Of a stretch of 32,150 nt of DNA, positions 8,160 through 19,076 are shown in pieces. Each line of letters opens with the position of its first letter. The stretch's first letter is position 1. The stretch comes from Planctomycetota bacterium (GTDB lineage: Bacteria > Planctomycetota > Planctomycetia > Gemmatales > Gemmataceae): the NCBI GenBank assembly GCA_009920765.1, contig RFZJ01000053.1, positions 1 to 32,150 of the forward strand, given 5' to 3'. The position numbers were made by a program, and so were the translations under genes. Under the pieces are notes generated by a model that saw only the letters and a program-made list of their open reading frames with translations, was not told the DNA's origin and ran no database searches.

Positions 8160-8618
8160 ATGACTGTAAGATGCGTGGTTATAAAAAACCATAAAAACCG
8201 TGGTGCCCAATACAGGGCTAAACATAATCTTTCTCCACACCTTGTAAAGCTAAGGTGCACCCATTGGCAGGCTACCATAGGAGAGCATCACCTTTGGGCA
8301 ATTGATATTGTAAAAAATTATCTTACAGAGCAGGGTTTTGACCCCAATGATTTTGATTATGTAAGCTTTGACTATCTGGAAGGCTACTTCATCAATCATC
8401 TTTTTACAAAACCAGAAATTCTCGATCTTTGGCTTGAAGCAAAAACCATAGATATCCGCCATTATGGTCCTGTTTCTCCATTCGGTCCTAATTCTGAATT
8501 TCCAAATGGCAATGAAGAATTAACCACCGATGATGTGCTGGATAAATATGTATTAAGTGGTATCAACAATTTAAAGAATAATTTTTTTAAGTTTGATCCA
8601 AATCTTTTGACACCATAA
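8160..8618 (+). CDS. Hypothetical protein, no recognised family
   Basis: The ORF has 152 aa, starting at an ATG preceded by AAGGAT at 7-nt spacing. The N-terminal 50 residues are basic and His-rich. The centre (about 60-110) is acidic and aromatic (FDPNDFDYVSFDYLEGYF), and the C-terminal part contains a PFGPNSEFPNGNEE loop. There is no signal peptide, membrane helix or known catalytic motif. It stands alone: about 260 bp of gene-free AT-rich DNA lies upstream and a convergent transporter gene downstream. Length, a plausible ribosome binding site and protein-like composition support it as a gene, but it could be a remnant or lineage-specific orphan. Confidence 0.5.
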   Translation: MTVRCVVIKNHKNRGAQYRAKHNLSPHLVKLRCTHWQATIGEHHLWAIDIVKNYLTEQGFDPNDFDYVSFDYLEGYFINHLFTKPEILDLWLEAKTIDIRHYGPVSPFGPNSEFPNGNEELTTDDVLDKYVLSGINNLKNNFFKFDPNLLTP

Positions 8619-8675
8619 ACAAAAATGTCAAACATTTGTTTCTTTCGGATTCTATTGCGTGGGAATTGCCAACCA

Positions 8676-9542
8676 TCAAATTTTGACCAGCCTGCTGGTT
8701 GGCACTAGCCTTAAAAAATACGCAAAACCTAATCCGCCTATTATAGATAATAAACTGTAGGCAACTACTACGGTGGCAGCAGGCGAATCAGAAAAATTGT
8801 TCGAAACAATAACCAGTACAATTGCGGAATTTCGAATTCCAGTAGTAATGGCAAGAGTATGCCGCATCTTTTTATCTTGTCCGCCACATATCCAACCAAC
8901 ACCCAAGCTCCCCCCAAAAAAAATAAACATGGCCAGCCAATTTCGAAGTGTGATCTTTGTGAGTGTTTCATGTTCTCCAATAAGAATAAGTAACACGGTC
9001 ACAACTAATAATAAATTTGAAATAATTCCTAGAGGTTTTAGAAAGCCTTGCGAAAATAATGGTGCATGGTGATGCAAGAATAAACCAATACCAAGGGGAA
9101 GAATTTGAATTAAAATTAAAGTGCGCAACATCGCAAAGTAATCAATGTCTAAATTATTACCACTGGCAAAGTAACTTATTAAAGTCCTTAATAGTAAAGG
9201 AGACAGAAAAGCAGAGAGGGTGGAAAGTATAATCATCAGACCAATGGCTGTTGAAACATCACCCTTGGCGATGGCAACAAAAGGAGGCCCCAAGGGGGCC
9301 CCGGGGAATATGCCCAATAAAAGAAATCCAATGGTAATCAAAAGATCCAGGGAAAAAATAAAACTTAATCCCAAAGTAATTGTTGGTACCAGAAGAAAAT
9401 TCGCCAAACAGCTAAAACCCAGCAACTTGGGATTTTTGAAACTCGCAAGTACATCTTCTATCTTTACCTTCAAGCCCATCCATAGCATTAAGGAAACAAG
9501 AGACATTGAAGCCATTGCTTTTACGATTGTTAAAAAATCCAT
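8676..9542 (-). CDS. Bile acid:sodium symporter (BASS/ACR3-like) family transporter
   Basis: The 288-aa protein is almost entirely hydrophobic, with eight to ten predicted helices spread from residue 5 to 280, as in the BASS superfamily of sodium-coupled organic-anion transporters. The first discontinuous region reads LLGIFPGAPLGPP (about 75-87) and the second reads ITTGIRNSA (about 232-240). These sit where family members have the two crossover helices that bind sodium and substrate, although the usual acidic residue of the second motif is Thr here. The start lies 33 nt downstream of the glucosidase stop codon on the same strand, so the two are probably one operon, suggesting import of a product or precursor linked to that sugar enzyme. 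The substrate is not readable. Confidence 0.8.
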   Translation of the reverse strand: MDFLTIVKAMASMSLVSLMLWMGLKVKIEDVLASFKNPKLLGFSCLANFLLVPTITLGLSFIFSLDLLITIGFLLLGIFPGAPLGPPFVAIAKGDVSTAIGLMIILSTLSAFLSPLLLRTLISYFASGNNLDIDYFAMLRTLILIQILPLGIGLFLHHHAPLFSQGFLKPLGIISNLLLVVTVLLILIGEHETLTKITLRNWLAMFIFFGGSLGVGWICGGQDKKMRHTLAITTGIRNSAIVLVIVSNNFSDSPAATVVVAYSLLSIIGGLGFAYFLRLVPTSRLVKI

Positions 9543-9575
9543 GTTTTAATTTGACTTTCATTCTTTGGTTTACAA

Positions 9576-12323
9576 TTACTGATTTATAGAATGAGATTCC
9601 GCCAAAGAGGAGGCTTGTTTTTCGAAATAAGCCATTTTACTCGCCTCGCCATATTCAGGAACAATGATTGAAAATAAGTTCATTATTCTCGCAATTACCC
9701 CGGTCCATCCGGTTTGATGACTAGCACCAAGCCCTGCGCCATTATCGCCATGAAAATATTCATAAAAAAGAATACAATTTTTCCAATATGGGTCATTTTG
9801 AAATTTGCTTGCTCCGCCAAAAACAGGCCTTCTACCATTTTGATCCTGAAGAAAAATATTTCCCAGACGCCTGCCTATTTCTTCTGAAATCTGGAAAAGG
9901 TTCATTTTTTTCCCAGAACCAGTCGGGCATTCAATGGTAAATTCCGGGCCATAAAAAGAGAAGTACTGCAATAGTGAGCGAATGATCAAAGCATTCACAG
10001 GCATCCAAATGGGGCCACGCCAATTCGAATTGCCACCAAACATTCCAGAATCTGATTCCGCAGGAAGGTAACCAACACGATATTCCTGTCCTCCAAAACT
10101 CATTAAATAGGGATGATCTGCATGATACTTAGACAAAGAGCGAATTCCATAAGGACTTAAAAACTCATTTTCATCGAGCATTATTGTAAGAACCCGGCGT
10201 AATTTGGTTTCGTCTAGAATCGAGGCAAGCCTGTGACCTCCAATTCCCACTTTCATAGGGTCATGAATTCTTGTCCGAAGTTCAGGTCGGGATTCTAGAA
10301 ATAGCCTGAATCGTTCTGCAAGCTCAGGATATTTGCTGATAAGTTGGCCATCAAAAATCGTAGTGGCGCATAAGGGTAGTAACCCAACCATGGAGCGTAC
10401 TTTTAAACGCTGGGAACTACCATCAGGAAGCCTTAGGACATCATAAAAGAAACCGTCTGCTTCATCCCACATTCCATTTTCACTCCCAATATGAACCATG
10501 GAGGCGGCAATCCAAAGAAAGTGCTCTGCAAATTTAATTACCATTTCAGAGTATTCTGGATCTGTAAGTGCAAGTTCAGCAGCGATTTCCAGCATGTTTT
10601 GACAATACAAAGCCATCCATGCCGTCCCATCAGCCTGCTCTAAATACCCACCCGTAGGAAGAGCAGAGCTACGGTCAAAAACCCCGATATTGTCCAATCC
10701 TAGGAAGCCACCCTCAAATACATTTCTACCTGACCGATCTTTTCGATTGACCCACCAGGTAAAATTCATCAAAAGTTTTTGAAAACAACTTTTCAACCAC
10801 TCCCGGTCACCAACGCCTTTTTGGGCTTTCTCTAGACGATAGGTGAAAATTGTAGACCATGCGTGCACTGGTGGATTGACATCTCCAAAATTCCATTCAT
10901 AAGCAGGCATTTGCCCGTTGGGATGCATGTATCGTTCACGGAGCATTAACTTCAATTGGGATTTTCCAAAATCAGGATCAACTAGGGTTAGTGAAAGAAC
11001 ATGGAAAGCAAGGTCCCAAGCTGCATACCAAGGGTACTCCCATTTATCAGGCATGGAAATAATGTCGCCATTGTACATATGGTGCCAATGATCATTACGA
11101 ATTGGTTTTCTTGTGCCAGATTCTTTAAAAGGATCAGAACCACGTTCATCAAGCCATTTATCCACATCATAATAATAAAACTGCTTACTCCAAAGCATTC
11201 CTGCAAGCGCCTGACGACTTATAAGCGCTGCATCTGCATTTAAAGATTTGGGTATTATTGCAGTATAAAAAGCATCTGCCTCTTTACGCCTTTCGTTCAT
11301 GATTTGCTCAAACATAATGAAAGGCTGGAAAACTTCATCACGAGTATCGGGGGAAAGCGTTTTTGATAGCCTGCCACGAATTTTAAAGCAACCTCCAGAT
11401 TGGATGGTTTCTTGGTAGCATGCCCCCACCTTGGTGCCTTTTCTCCTGGGATTAACCCCCTCTTTCTGCCCATGAACCAAGTAATTATTAATCCCATCCT
11501 TTACATAGGGATTGGTATTAGGAATACCCAACCAGCGTTCTTTATTTGTTTCATTTTCAGTAAAGAGAAGAACCGGGTTTCCCTGGCAATTAAACAAATA
11601 GTTGCCTAATTTCGAATCAACTACATCAACAGAATGATAATCCATTGATTGTATTTGTAAATCCTGGAGTACGGGGCGTTGCATGTCTCCATTCCATGAC
11701 CAGAAATTGCGAAACCAAAGGGTTGGAATGACATGTATTTCAGCAGAATCCGGGCCGCGATTGTAAACCGAGATTTCTATTAAAATATCTTCAGGGGAGG
11801 ATTTTGCATATTCAACAAATACATCAAAATAACGATCCTGATCAAAAATTCCAGTGTCTATCAACTCATATTCTTGTTTATTACGATCAAGATTTTTATT
11901 TTTAGCAATCAAATCAGAATAGGGAAAAGAGGCTTGTGGATATTTGTACAAGTACTTCATGTAAGAATGAGTAGGCGTATTATCAAGATAAAAATAATAT
12001 TCCTTAACATCTTCCCCATGGTTTCCTTCACTATTAGTGAGCCCGAAAGCGCGTTCCTTGAGAATTGGATCTTTCCCATTCCATAAAGAAATGGAAAAAC
12101 AAATCCGCTGTTGATCATCAGAAATTCCCGCCAACCCATCTTCTCCCCAATGATAAACACGGGACCGTGCTTGATCATGGCTAAAATAATTCCAAGCATC
12201 GCCTTTTTCACTGTAATCCTCCCGAACCGTTCCCCACTGGCGTTCACTGAGATAAGGCCCCCATTTTTTCCAGGGAATGTTCTTATTAGAAGATTCATTA
12301 AGACGGTCTTGTTCGGATGCCAT
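9576..12323 (-). CDS. GH63/MGH1-like glucosidase
   Basis: The 915-aa protein belongs to the bacterial glucosidase group related to GH63 mannosyl-oligosaccharide glucosidase and mannosylglycerate hydrolase. The opening block (WGPYLSERQWGTVREDY, about 21-37) and following blocks (ARSRVYHWGEDGLAGISD, EGNHGEDVKEYYFYLD) are typical. The C-terminal (alpha/alpha)6 barrel contains QADGTAW (Asp565, probable general acid), SNWRGPIWMPVN, and FYEYFHGDNGAG (Glu855, probable base), followed by GASHQTGWTG. No signal peptide is visible, so it probably acts in the cytoplasm on short alpha-glucosides or related compatible solutes. The precise substrate is inference. It heads an apparent two-gene operon with the BASS transporter. 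Ribosome binding at the ATG at 12323 is weak. A divergent AT-rich region with a palindrome lies upstream. Confidence 0.88.
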   Translation of the reverse strand: MASEQDRLNESSNKNIPWKKWGPYLSERQWGTVREDYSEKGDAWNYFSHDQARSRVYHWGEDGLAGISDDQQRICFSISLWNGKDPILKERAFGLTNSEGNHGEDVKEYYFYLDNTPTHSYMKYLYKYPQASFPYSDLIAKNKNLDRNKQEYELIDTGIFDQDRYFDVFVEYAKSSPEDILIEISVYNRGPDSAEIHVIPTLWFRNFWSWNGDMQRPVLQDLQIQSMDYHSVDVVDSKLGNYLFNCQGNPVLLFTENETNKERWLGIPNTNPYVKDGINNYLVHGQKEGVNPRRKGTKVGACYQETIQSGGCFKIRGRLSKTLSPDTRDEVFQPFIMFEQIMNERRKEADAFYTAIIPKSLNADAALISRQALAGMLWSKQFYYYDVDKWLDERGSDPFKESGTRKPIRNDHWHHMYNGDIISMPDKWEYPWYAAWDLAFHVLSLTLVDPDFGKSQLKLMLRERYMHPNGQMPAYEWNFGDVNPPVHAWSTIFTYRLEKAQKGVGDREWLKSCFQKLLMNFTWWVNRKDRSGRNVFEGGFLGLDNIGVFDRSSALPTGGYLEQADGTAWMALYCQNMLEIAAELALTDPEYSEMVIKFAEHFLWIAASMVHIGSENGMWDEADGFFYDVLRLPDGSSQRLKVRSMVGLLPLCATTIFDGQLISKYPELAERFRLFLESRPELRTRIHDPMKVGIGGHRLASILDETKLRRVLTIMLDENEFLSPYGIRSLSKYHADHPYLMSFGGQEYRVGYLPAESDSGMFGGNSNWRGPIWMPVNALIIRSLLQYFSFYGPEFTIECPTGSGKKMNLFQISEEIGRRLGNIFLQDQNGRRPVFGGASKFQNDPYWKNCILFYEYFHGDNGAGLGASHQTGWTGVIARIMNLFSIIVPEYGEASKMAYFEKQASSLAESHSINQ

Positions 12324-12795
12324 TTTAATATCGCTTTCTTTTACTCGTTAGCAACTTCGCAAAATGAATGCAAAATGTGGAAACTTGGGAAAAAATTGAC
12401 CATTCCGTTGCTTAAAATCTGTTTTAATTATTCGGATTCCAAAACGCTTAATCAATATGCAGGTATTTTAAAAGTTGGAAAGGGTCTTATAAAACCCAAT
12501 AAAAATTTATGATAAAATAGTTGTTAATTAATTAAAACAAGTATGAAAGAAGCTGTTTCCAAATTAAACATTACTTCCTGTTAGACCGAACACTTAAATC
12601 AAAAAAGAAACAAAAATATTTTTGTTTGCAAAATTAAGGCTCAATCCAAAATCATTTGTTCGTGCACCTGTATAGAATCAGAAAAGAAAAAATAAAAGGT
12701 TATTTTGGATAAACAAATAATTTTTATTCGATAGTGAATTTTTGAAATTTCTTTCAAGGGTAAAACCAAGATGGTTTTGAATTAGGAGAATCAAA
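12324..12795. other. AT-rich divergent intergenic region
   Basis: This 472-bp gap has no supportable gene. It separates the minus-strand glucosidase from the plus-strand hydrolase and must hold both promoters. It contains several A/T-rich palindromic stretches, of which the one at 12608-12627 is the longest. An AGGAG ribosome binding site for the plus-strand gene lies at 12784-12788. I could not pick out a confident -35/-10 pair among the many A/T-rich matches. Confidence 0.7.
12608..12627. promoter_or_regulatory. Perfect 20-bp palindrome, candidate operator
   Basis: The half-site aaacaaaaat is followed immediately by its exact reverse complement. It lies in the divergent gap, 285 bp from the glucosidase start and 169 bp from the hydrolase start. 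Two-fold symmetry of this length suits a dimeric repressor, but in DNA this A/T-rich the chance of a simple-sequence palindrome is raised. No poly-T tract that would make it a terminator follows. Confidence 0.35.
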
Positions 12796-13473
12796 ATGGT
12801 TACGCAATCGAATTCTGAAGCCAGCAAGAAAGATTACGAAATTCCTTGCGATAAAACATTTCTTCCTGGGACTCTAACGATTCCTAGTAATGCCGAATCC
12901 GTGGTTATATTTGCCCATGGCAGTGGCAGCGGAAGACTTAGTGTGCGCAATCAATATGTCGCAAAAGTATTGCAAAATGCGGGATTAGCTACATTCCAAT
13001 TTGACCTTCTAAATGAAACAGAAGCCCTTGACCAACAAAAGGTGTTTGACATCGATCTGTTGGCAAACCGCCTGGAGGTTGTTTCCAAATGGCTGAATCA
13101 TCAACCGGAAACATGCTCCTTCTCGATGGGGTGTTTTGGTTCCAGTACAGGCGGGGGTGCTGCCTTGGTGGCAGCCGCACGGAACCCAAGCTTAATCAGT
13201 GCGGTAGTTTCCAGGGGTGGAAGACCCGACCTTGCAGGAGACGATTTGGATTTTGTAATAGTGCCCACACTTTTAATTGTTGGGGAAAATGATGCCTCGG
13301 TGATTGCCTTGAACCGCATGGCTTTTGAAAAACTACATTGTGAAAAAAAAATGGTGATAGTAAGGGGTGCTACTCATTTATTTCCTGAACCCGGTGCCTT
13401 GGAAGAAGTTGCAATTCTTGCAAGAGACTGGTTTGTAAACCACCTTGCCGCCATCAAAATCAACTTGAAATAA
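12796..13473 (+). CDS. Dienelactone-hydrolase-like alpha/beta hydrolase
   Basis: The 225-aa protein starts at an ATG with AGGAG 7 nt upstream. It has an alpha/beta-hydrolase fold: oxyanion segment FAHGSGSG (39-46), nucleophile elbow GSSTGG with Ser117, Asp166 in GENDAS and His194 in GATHLF. A Ser nucleophile replaces the Cys of true dienelactone hydrolases. No signal peptide is seen, so it is cytoplasmic. It is followed after 99 nt by a phosphoribosyltransferase gene. In many bacteria relatives of these two proteins are adjacent or fused in stress-associated clusters, which supports a joint but still poorly defined role. Substrate unknown. Confidence 0.85.
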   Translation: MVTQSNSEASKKDYEIPCDKTFLPGTLTIPSNAESVVIFAHGSGSGRLSVRNQYVAKVLQNAGLATFQFDLLNETEALDQQKVFDIDLLANRLEVVSKWLNHQPETCSFSMGCFGSSTGGGAALVAAARNPSLISAVVSRGGRPDLAGDDLDFVIVPTLLIVGENDASVIALNRMAFEKLHCEKKMVIVRGATHLFPEPGALEEVAILARDWFVNHLAAIKINLK

Positions 13474-13572
13474 ATGATGGTTGCATCAGGAGGTTGATTA
13501 TTGATTGAATTTCAAAAATTGTTGGCATGTTTCGTTGATCTAGACCGTTGTTTACTGAACAAGGAGATTACC

Positions 13573-14226
13573 ATGATATTTGAAAATCGAAGTGATGCGG
13601 CGATGAAACTTGCCCAAAAAATGAAAAATCAATCTTTTCTCGATCCCATTGTTTTAGGAATACCACGGGGTGGGGTTGTGACTGCGGCTGTTTTGGCAAA
13701 AGAACTGAACGCAGATTTTGATGTTGTTTTATCAAGAAAAATTGCTGCACCTAATCAACAAGAGTTCGCCTGGGGGGCTATTTCGGAAGATGGTCAGGTT
13801 TTTTTAAATCCTGCTTTGAGTGAATCTCAATTAGATTTCAAGGAGTATTTGGAAAATGAAAAAAAGAAACAATTAACTGAGATCGAAAGACGAAAAAAAT
13901 TGATCAGGTCTATCCTGCCTCAGTCTGCTGTTGCAGGTCGTTCAGTTATTGTAACTGACGATGGCATCGCAACGGGCTCAACGATGATTGCAGCACTTCA
14001 ATGTCTTCGACCTAGAAATCCATTTAAATTAATCGTCGCAACACCAGTGGCGTCACCCAGTCGCCTCGCAGATGTCAGGCATTGGTGCGACGAGGTGATC
14101 TGTTTTCACTCGAACGAATATTTGATGTCGATTGGGGAATTTTATATTGATTTCAGCCCGGTGGAAGAGAGCCTGATGCTTGATATTATTCGAGAAATGG
14201 CAAGCATTAAAACACATTCAAAATGA
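13573..14226 (+). CDS. Phosphoribosyltransferase-family protein
   Basis: The protein has 217 aa from the ATG at 13573, chosen for the AAGGAG at 13561-13566 (6 nt upstream). An in-frame TTG at 13501 would add a tail not expected in the family. The type I PRTase fold is shown by GIPRGG (29-34) and the PRPP loop VIVTDDGIATGST (125-137) with the adjacent acidic pair. The subgroup that pairs with dienelactone-hydrolase-like proteins has an unknown base acceptor. Its stop lies 8 bp from the stop of the convergent membrane-protein gene, leaving no room for a separate terminator. Confidence 0.88.
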   Translation: MIFENRSDAAMKLAQKMKNQSFLDPIVLGIPRGGVVTAAVLAKELNADFDVVLSRKIAAPNQQEFAWGAISEDGQVFLNPALSESQLDFKEYLENEKKKQLTEIERRKKLIRSILPQSAVAGRSVIVTDDGIATGSTMIAALQCLRPRNPFKLIVATPVASPSRLADVRHWCDEVICFHSNEYLMSIGEFYIDFSPVEESLMLDIIREMASIKTHSK

Positions 14227-14234
14227 TTGATTTC

Positions 14235-15086
14235 TTAGACTGCGTTCATTTCATTATGGTTGGATTTTGTAAAGACGACTTCATTTGTGTCTTTACGAAG
14301 TATTTTCCACAATAGCCAAATTGATAAACCAGATATCAATATGCCCGTGGGTATCCAAAGAAACGCAGGAAGATTTTGGGTGATGAAGTTGGTTGCGTTG
14401 AATGCCAAGGTTAATAATCCATTGGGTTTTGCAGCTTGGGGTGCTAGATCTTGGACATTCGGTTTATCCATCCATCCAGCTCCCCGGCCAATTACTTGAA
14501 GCCCGATCATTATCAATGGCATAACAAACCATACTAATCCGCTGTAGACAAGCTTGAACGATTTTCGTTCTGTAAATACCAGCAGTGTCGGTGTGGCAAT
14601 AATTTGGATTGCAAGAAATAGTCTTGTTCTTTCATCTTCATTTTCAGGCAACCATTTAAGTTCCTGTTTCCCTTCCAACTTGAATTGCACATCTTTGTTT
14701 GCTTGACCCATAAAAATTTTTTCAACTTGATACCAAGGAATGAAGCGGGTCTTTTTACTTAAGACAAGGAAAGGCCATTGATCCGGCCCATCCAGCCATG
14801 CTAACAAATTATCTTTTCCTGCGGGGAATAAGGTGATGCAATCCTGATTTAAGGCAAGGACCATGCATTGATTTTTACTGCGAAAAATTGGCTCCCCATC
14901 GTTTTGATACTTTTTAAATAAACGCGTATATGATGGTCCTTCAATTTTAAAACATAATGCGAATCCAACCACCAACATTGTAACTAACCCACCTTTAGCA
15001 ACATCCAGCGGAAGAAAAAGGAACAAAAGTGGCATTGAAATAATAAGGAATAAAAACAAGAGGCTATTAACTAAAATGATTCTCAT
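14235..15086 (-). CDS. Membrane protein of unknown function
   Basis: The 283-aa protein starts at an ATG preceded by AAAGGTAA. Predicted membrane helices lie at about residues 4-26, 31-46, 180-200 and 240-262. Between helices 2 and 3 is a soluble stretch of about 130 residues (50-175) with alternating hydrophobic beta-like segments (CMVLALNQDCITLFP, PFLVLSKKTRFIPWYQVEKI), reminiscent of small PH-like domains in bacterial membrane proteins. That resemblance is weak. The C-terminus is polar and Asn/Lys-rich. It lies between the convergent phosphoribosyltransferase gene and the divergent ligA, and no operon partner is seen. I do not recognise a named family. Confidence 0.65.
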   Translation of the reverse strand: MRIILVNSLLFLFLIISMPLLFLFLPLDVAKGGLVTMLVVGFALCFKIEGPSYTRLFKKYQNDGEPIFRSKNQCMVLALNQDCITLFPAGKDNLLAWLDGPDQWPFLVLSKKTRFIPWYQVEKIFMGQANKDVQFKLEGKQELKWLPENEDERTRLFLAIQIIATPTLLVFTERKSFKLVYSGLVWFVMPLIMIGLQVIGRGAGWMDKPNVQDLAPQAAKPNGLLTLAFNATNFITQNLPAFLWIPTGILISGLSIWLLWKILRKDTNEVVFTKSNHNEMNAV

Positions 15087-15170
15087 TCAAATTACCTTTT
15101 ATTTTTATACTGCTGCCAGCCTAGGATCATCATTGAAGATCCAGTATACTCTCGGTAGATATAGGTGTGA

Positions 15171-17207
<2,037 letters not shown>

Positions 17208-17215
17208 AGCTTCTT

Positions 17216-19057
17216 TCAACCCAGCGGTGGCAGGGGAATTTCCATCGAAAGGCAGAAAGCCCTTAGAAGCACGCCTTCATCCTGGGTGATTTTTCCATCG
17301 TGCAGGATCGCAGTTATGCATCCGTCCAAAACCTTATGTTTTATATCCAAGTTGGTCTGTGCGAGAAAATCAAACACCTTGTCAAGCATTTTAAAATTGT
17401 CTGGTCTAATATCTATTTTTGATGATAACCCATGGATATCTGTTGCCTGGATTGCTTTTTGATATGCAGCTTCGGGATTATCAGAAAGCCTTGCAAAAAA
17501 AGCGAATACCGTGCCAGCAGCAATCCCAAGTGCGGCTCCCGGCCCTTTCACCTGACGAAACTTCTCGAGTCCTTTTTTAGCCAAGCGCCATATGCAGAAC
17601 TCGAAAAAATCAATCTTCCCATCCGCACTTATCAATGCCTGACATGTTTTCAAAGCATCGATTGATTGCTCTTTGCCCAACATCTTTAGTGAGGGCAGGG
17701 CTTTTGATAAAAGGGTAAACAATTGAAGCTTGTTTGTTTGCAAAATTAATGGTTCGACCTCGAAAAGTGCTTGGGCTATTGCAGGGTCTAACTTATTAAT
17801 GAGTTGATCCCGTGCCGTGCTTCGGAAGGGGTTATTTAAAGGAAGCAACATGGAGTATAAGACTGCAAGTGCTCCTGCGGGGTCTTTGCATTGGTTTTCA
17901 ATGGGGATGAGAATTGGGAGGGGTGGTGGTGATTTTTTTGCAGGCATTTTCACGGTGCCTGCCAGGTTTGAAAGTTGGGCAGCAGAAAATGCAATATCTT
18001 TGGTTGATTCAGTTGAAGTTTCTTCACTTGCATTTTCGGGGGGTTGAAAATGGGCACCTTCAATTCTTTTAATTCTTTCGCCCAAGGGCGGATGGGTTGC
18101 GAATAATGCGCTAAACCCTGATATCCCATTTCCAAAAAACAGGTGGCTTGCCTCGGGTGCATTTGGATTTCTAATGATGGAGCCTTTGTTCCAGCCTGCG
18201 ATTTTTCGTAGTGCGCCAGAAATTCCATCAGGGTTTCGGGTGAATTGCACAGCAGAAGCATCTGCAAGAAACTCACGCTGGCGCGATACCGCAGCCTGAA
18301 TTAATCTTCCAAAAAACCATCCCGCCCACCCTAGGATGAAAAGCACCAAACCAATTATCAATATCGCACCTTTACCATCATTCTTTTTTTCATTCGATGA
18401 ATTACCACTGTAAGAAATCGAACGAATAAGGATTTCACCCAGTATACTCAGAAAGAAAATGCCATAGAGAATCCCCATCAATCGAATGTTGATTTTCATA
18501 TCCCCATTAAGGATATGACTGAACTCATGGGCTATAACTCCTTGCAATTCATCACGCGAAAGTGCTTCAACACAACCTCTGGTTATCCCGATCACTGCAT
18601 CATTAGGCGACCACCCTGCTGCAAAAGCATTAATACCTTCTTCATCCATCAGATAAACAGGGGGTACTGGTACGCCTGATGCGAGTGCCATCTCTTCCAC
18701 AATATTAAGAATCTTTTGTTCAACAGGATCACGGGTTTCAGATTGAAGTAGGATACCACCCAGCGATTCTGCAACAGATGCGCCACCGCCACTACTTAGT
18801 TGGGAAAGTCGATATAAGCTTGCACTACCGATAACAAATCCAATAAAGGCAGCAACCAACGCCAAGGCGGGAAAATAAGTTTCAAGTATTCGGCCCCAGT
18901 TGGCATTATCCAATCCCCCTTGGGATTCAGAGTATGCAAGGCCAAGGAGAAGAATGCCGTCGATACTGAATATCAGGGCAAATACGCCGATTCCAAATAG
19001 GACCAACAACCTGAATGTATACTTTCGTGCATTTTCCTGATGCTCAAAAAATCTCAT
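17216..19057 (-). CDS. M48-family membrane zinc metalloprotease (HtpX-like) with long C-terminal extension
   Basis: The 613-aa protein has two N-terminal membrane helices (about 18-40 and 63-82) and a zinc site HEFSH (His177, Glu178, His181) with third ligand Glu262 in REFLAD. Helices flank the cleft at about 192-212 and 230-252. This is the HtpX/Ste24 peptidase arrangement that degrades misfolded membrane proteins. It is about twice the length of HtpX. Residues about 380-613 form a mainly helical, cytosol-like extension with two segments resembling TerB-type acidic helices (SADGKIDFFEF and HDGKITQDEG). The gene follows lemA by 19 nt on the same strand, the well-known LemA-M48 pair, so co-transcription is likely. 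Confidence 0.9.
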   Translation of the reverse strand: MRFFEHQENARKYTFRLLVLFGIGVFALIFSIDGILLLGLAYSESQGGLDNANWGRILETYFPALALVAAFIGFVIGSASLYRLSQLSSGGGASVAESLGGILLQSETRDPVEQKILNIVEEMALASGVPVPPVYLMDEEGINAFAAGWSPNDAVIGITRGCVEALSRDELQGVIAHEFSHILNGDMKINIRLMGILYGIFFLSILGEILIRSISYSGNSSNEKKNDGKGAILIIGLVLFILGWAGWFFGRLIQAAVSRQREFLADASAVQFTRNPDGISGALRKIAGWNKGSIIRNPNAPEASHLFFGNGISGFSALFATHPPLGERIKRIEGAHFQPPENASEETSTESTKDIAFSAAQLSNLAGTVKMPAKKSPPPLPILIPIENQCKDPAGALAVLYSMLLPLNNPFRSTARDQLINKLDPAIAQALFEVEPLILQTNKLQLFTLLSKALPSLKMLGKEQSIDALKTCQALISADGKIDFFEFCIWRLAKKGLEKFRQVKGPGAALGIAAGTVFAFFARLSDNPEAAYQKAIQATDIHGLSSKIDIRPDNFKMLDKVFDFLAQTNLDIKHKVLDGCITAILHDGKITQDEGVLLRAFCLSMEIPLPPLG

Positions 19058-19076
19058 GTTACTTGGTTCTTTAAAG

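Noticed and set aside
8668..8703. Inverted repeat gccaacc...ggttggc around the end of the BASS transporter gene
   Set aside because: It overlaps the stop codon and final codons and has no T-tract on either strand, so I do not call it a terminator.
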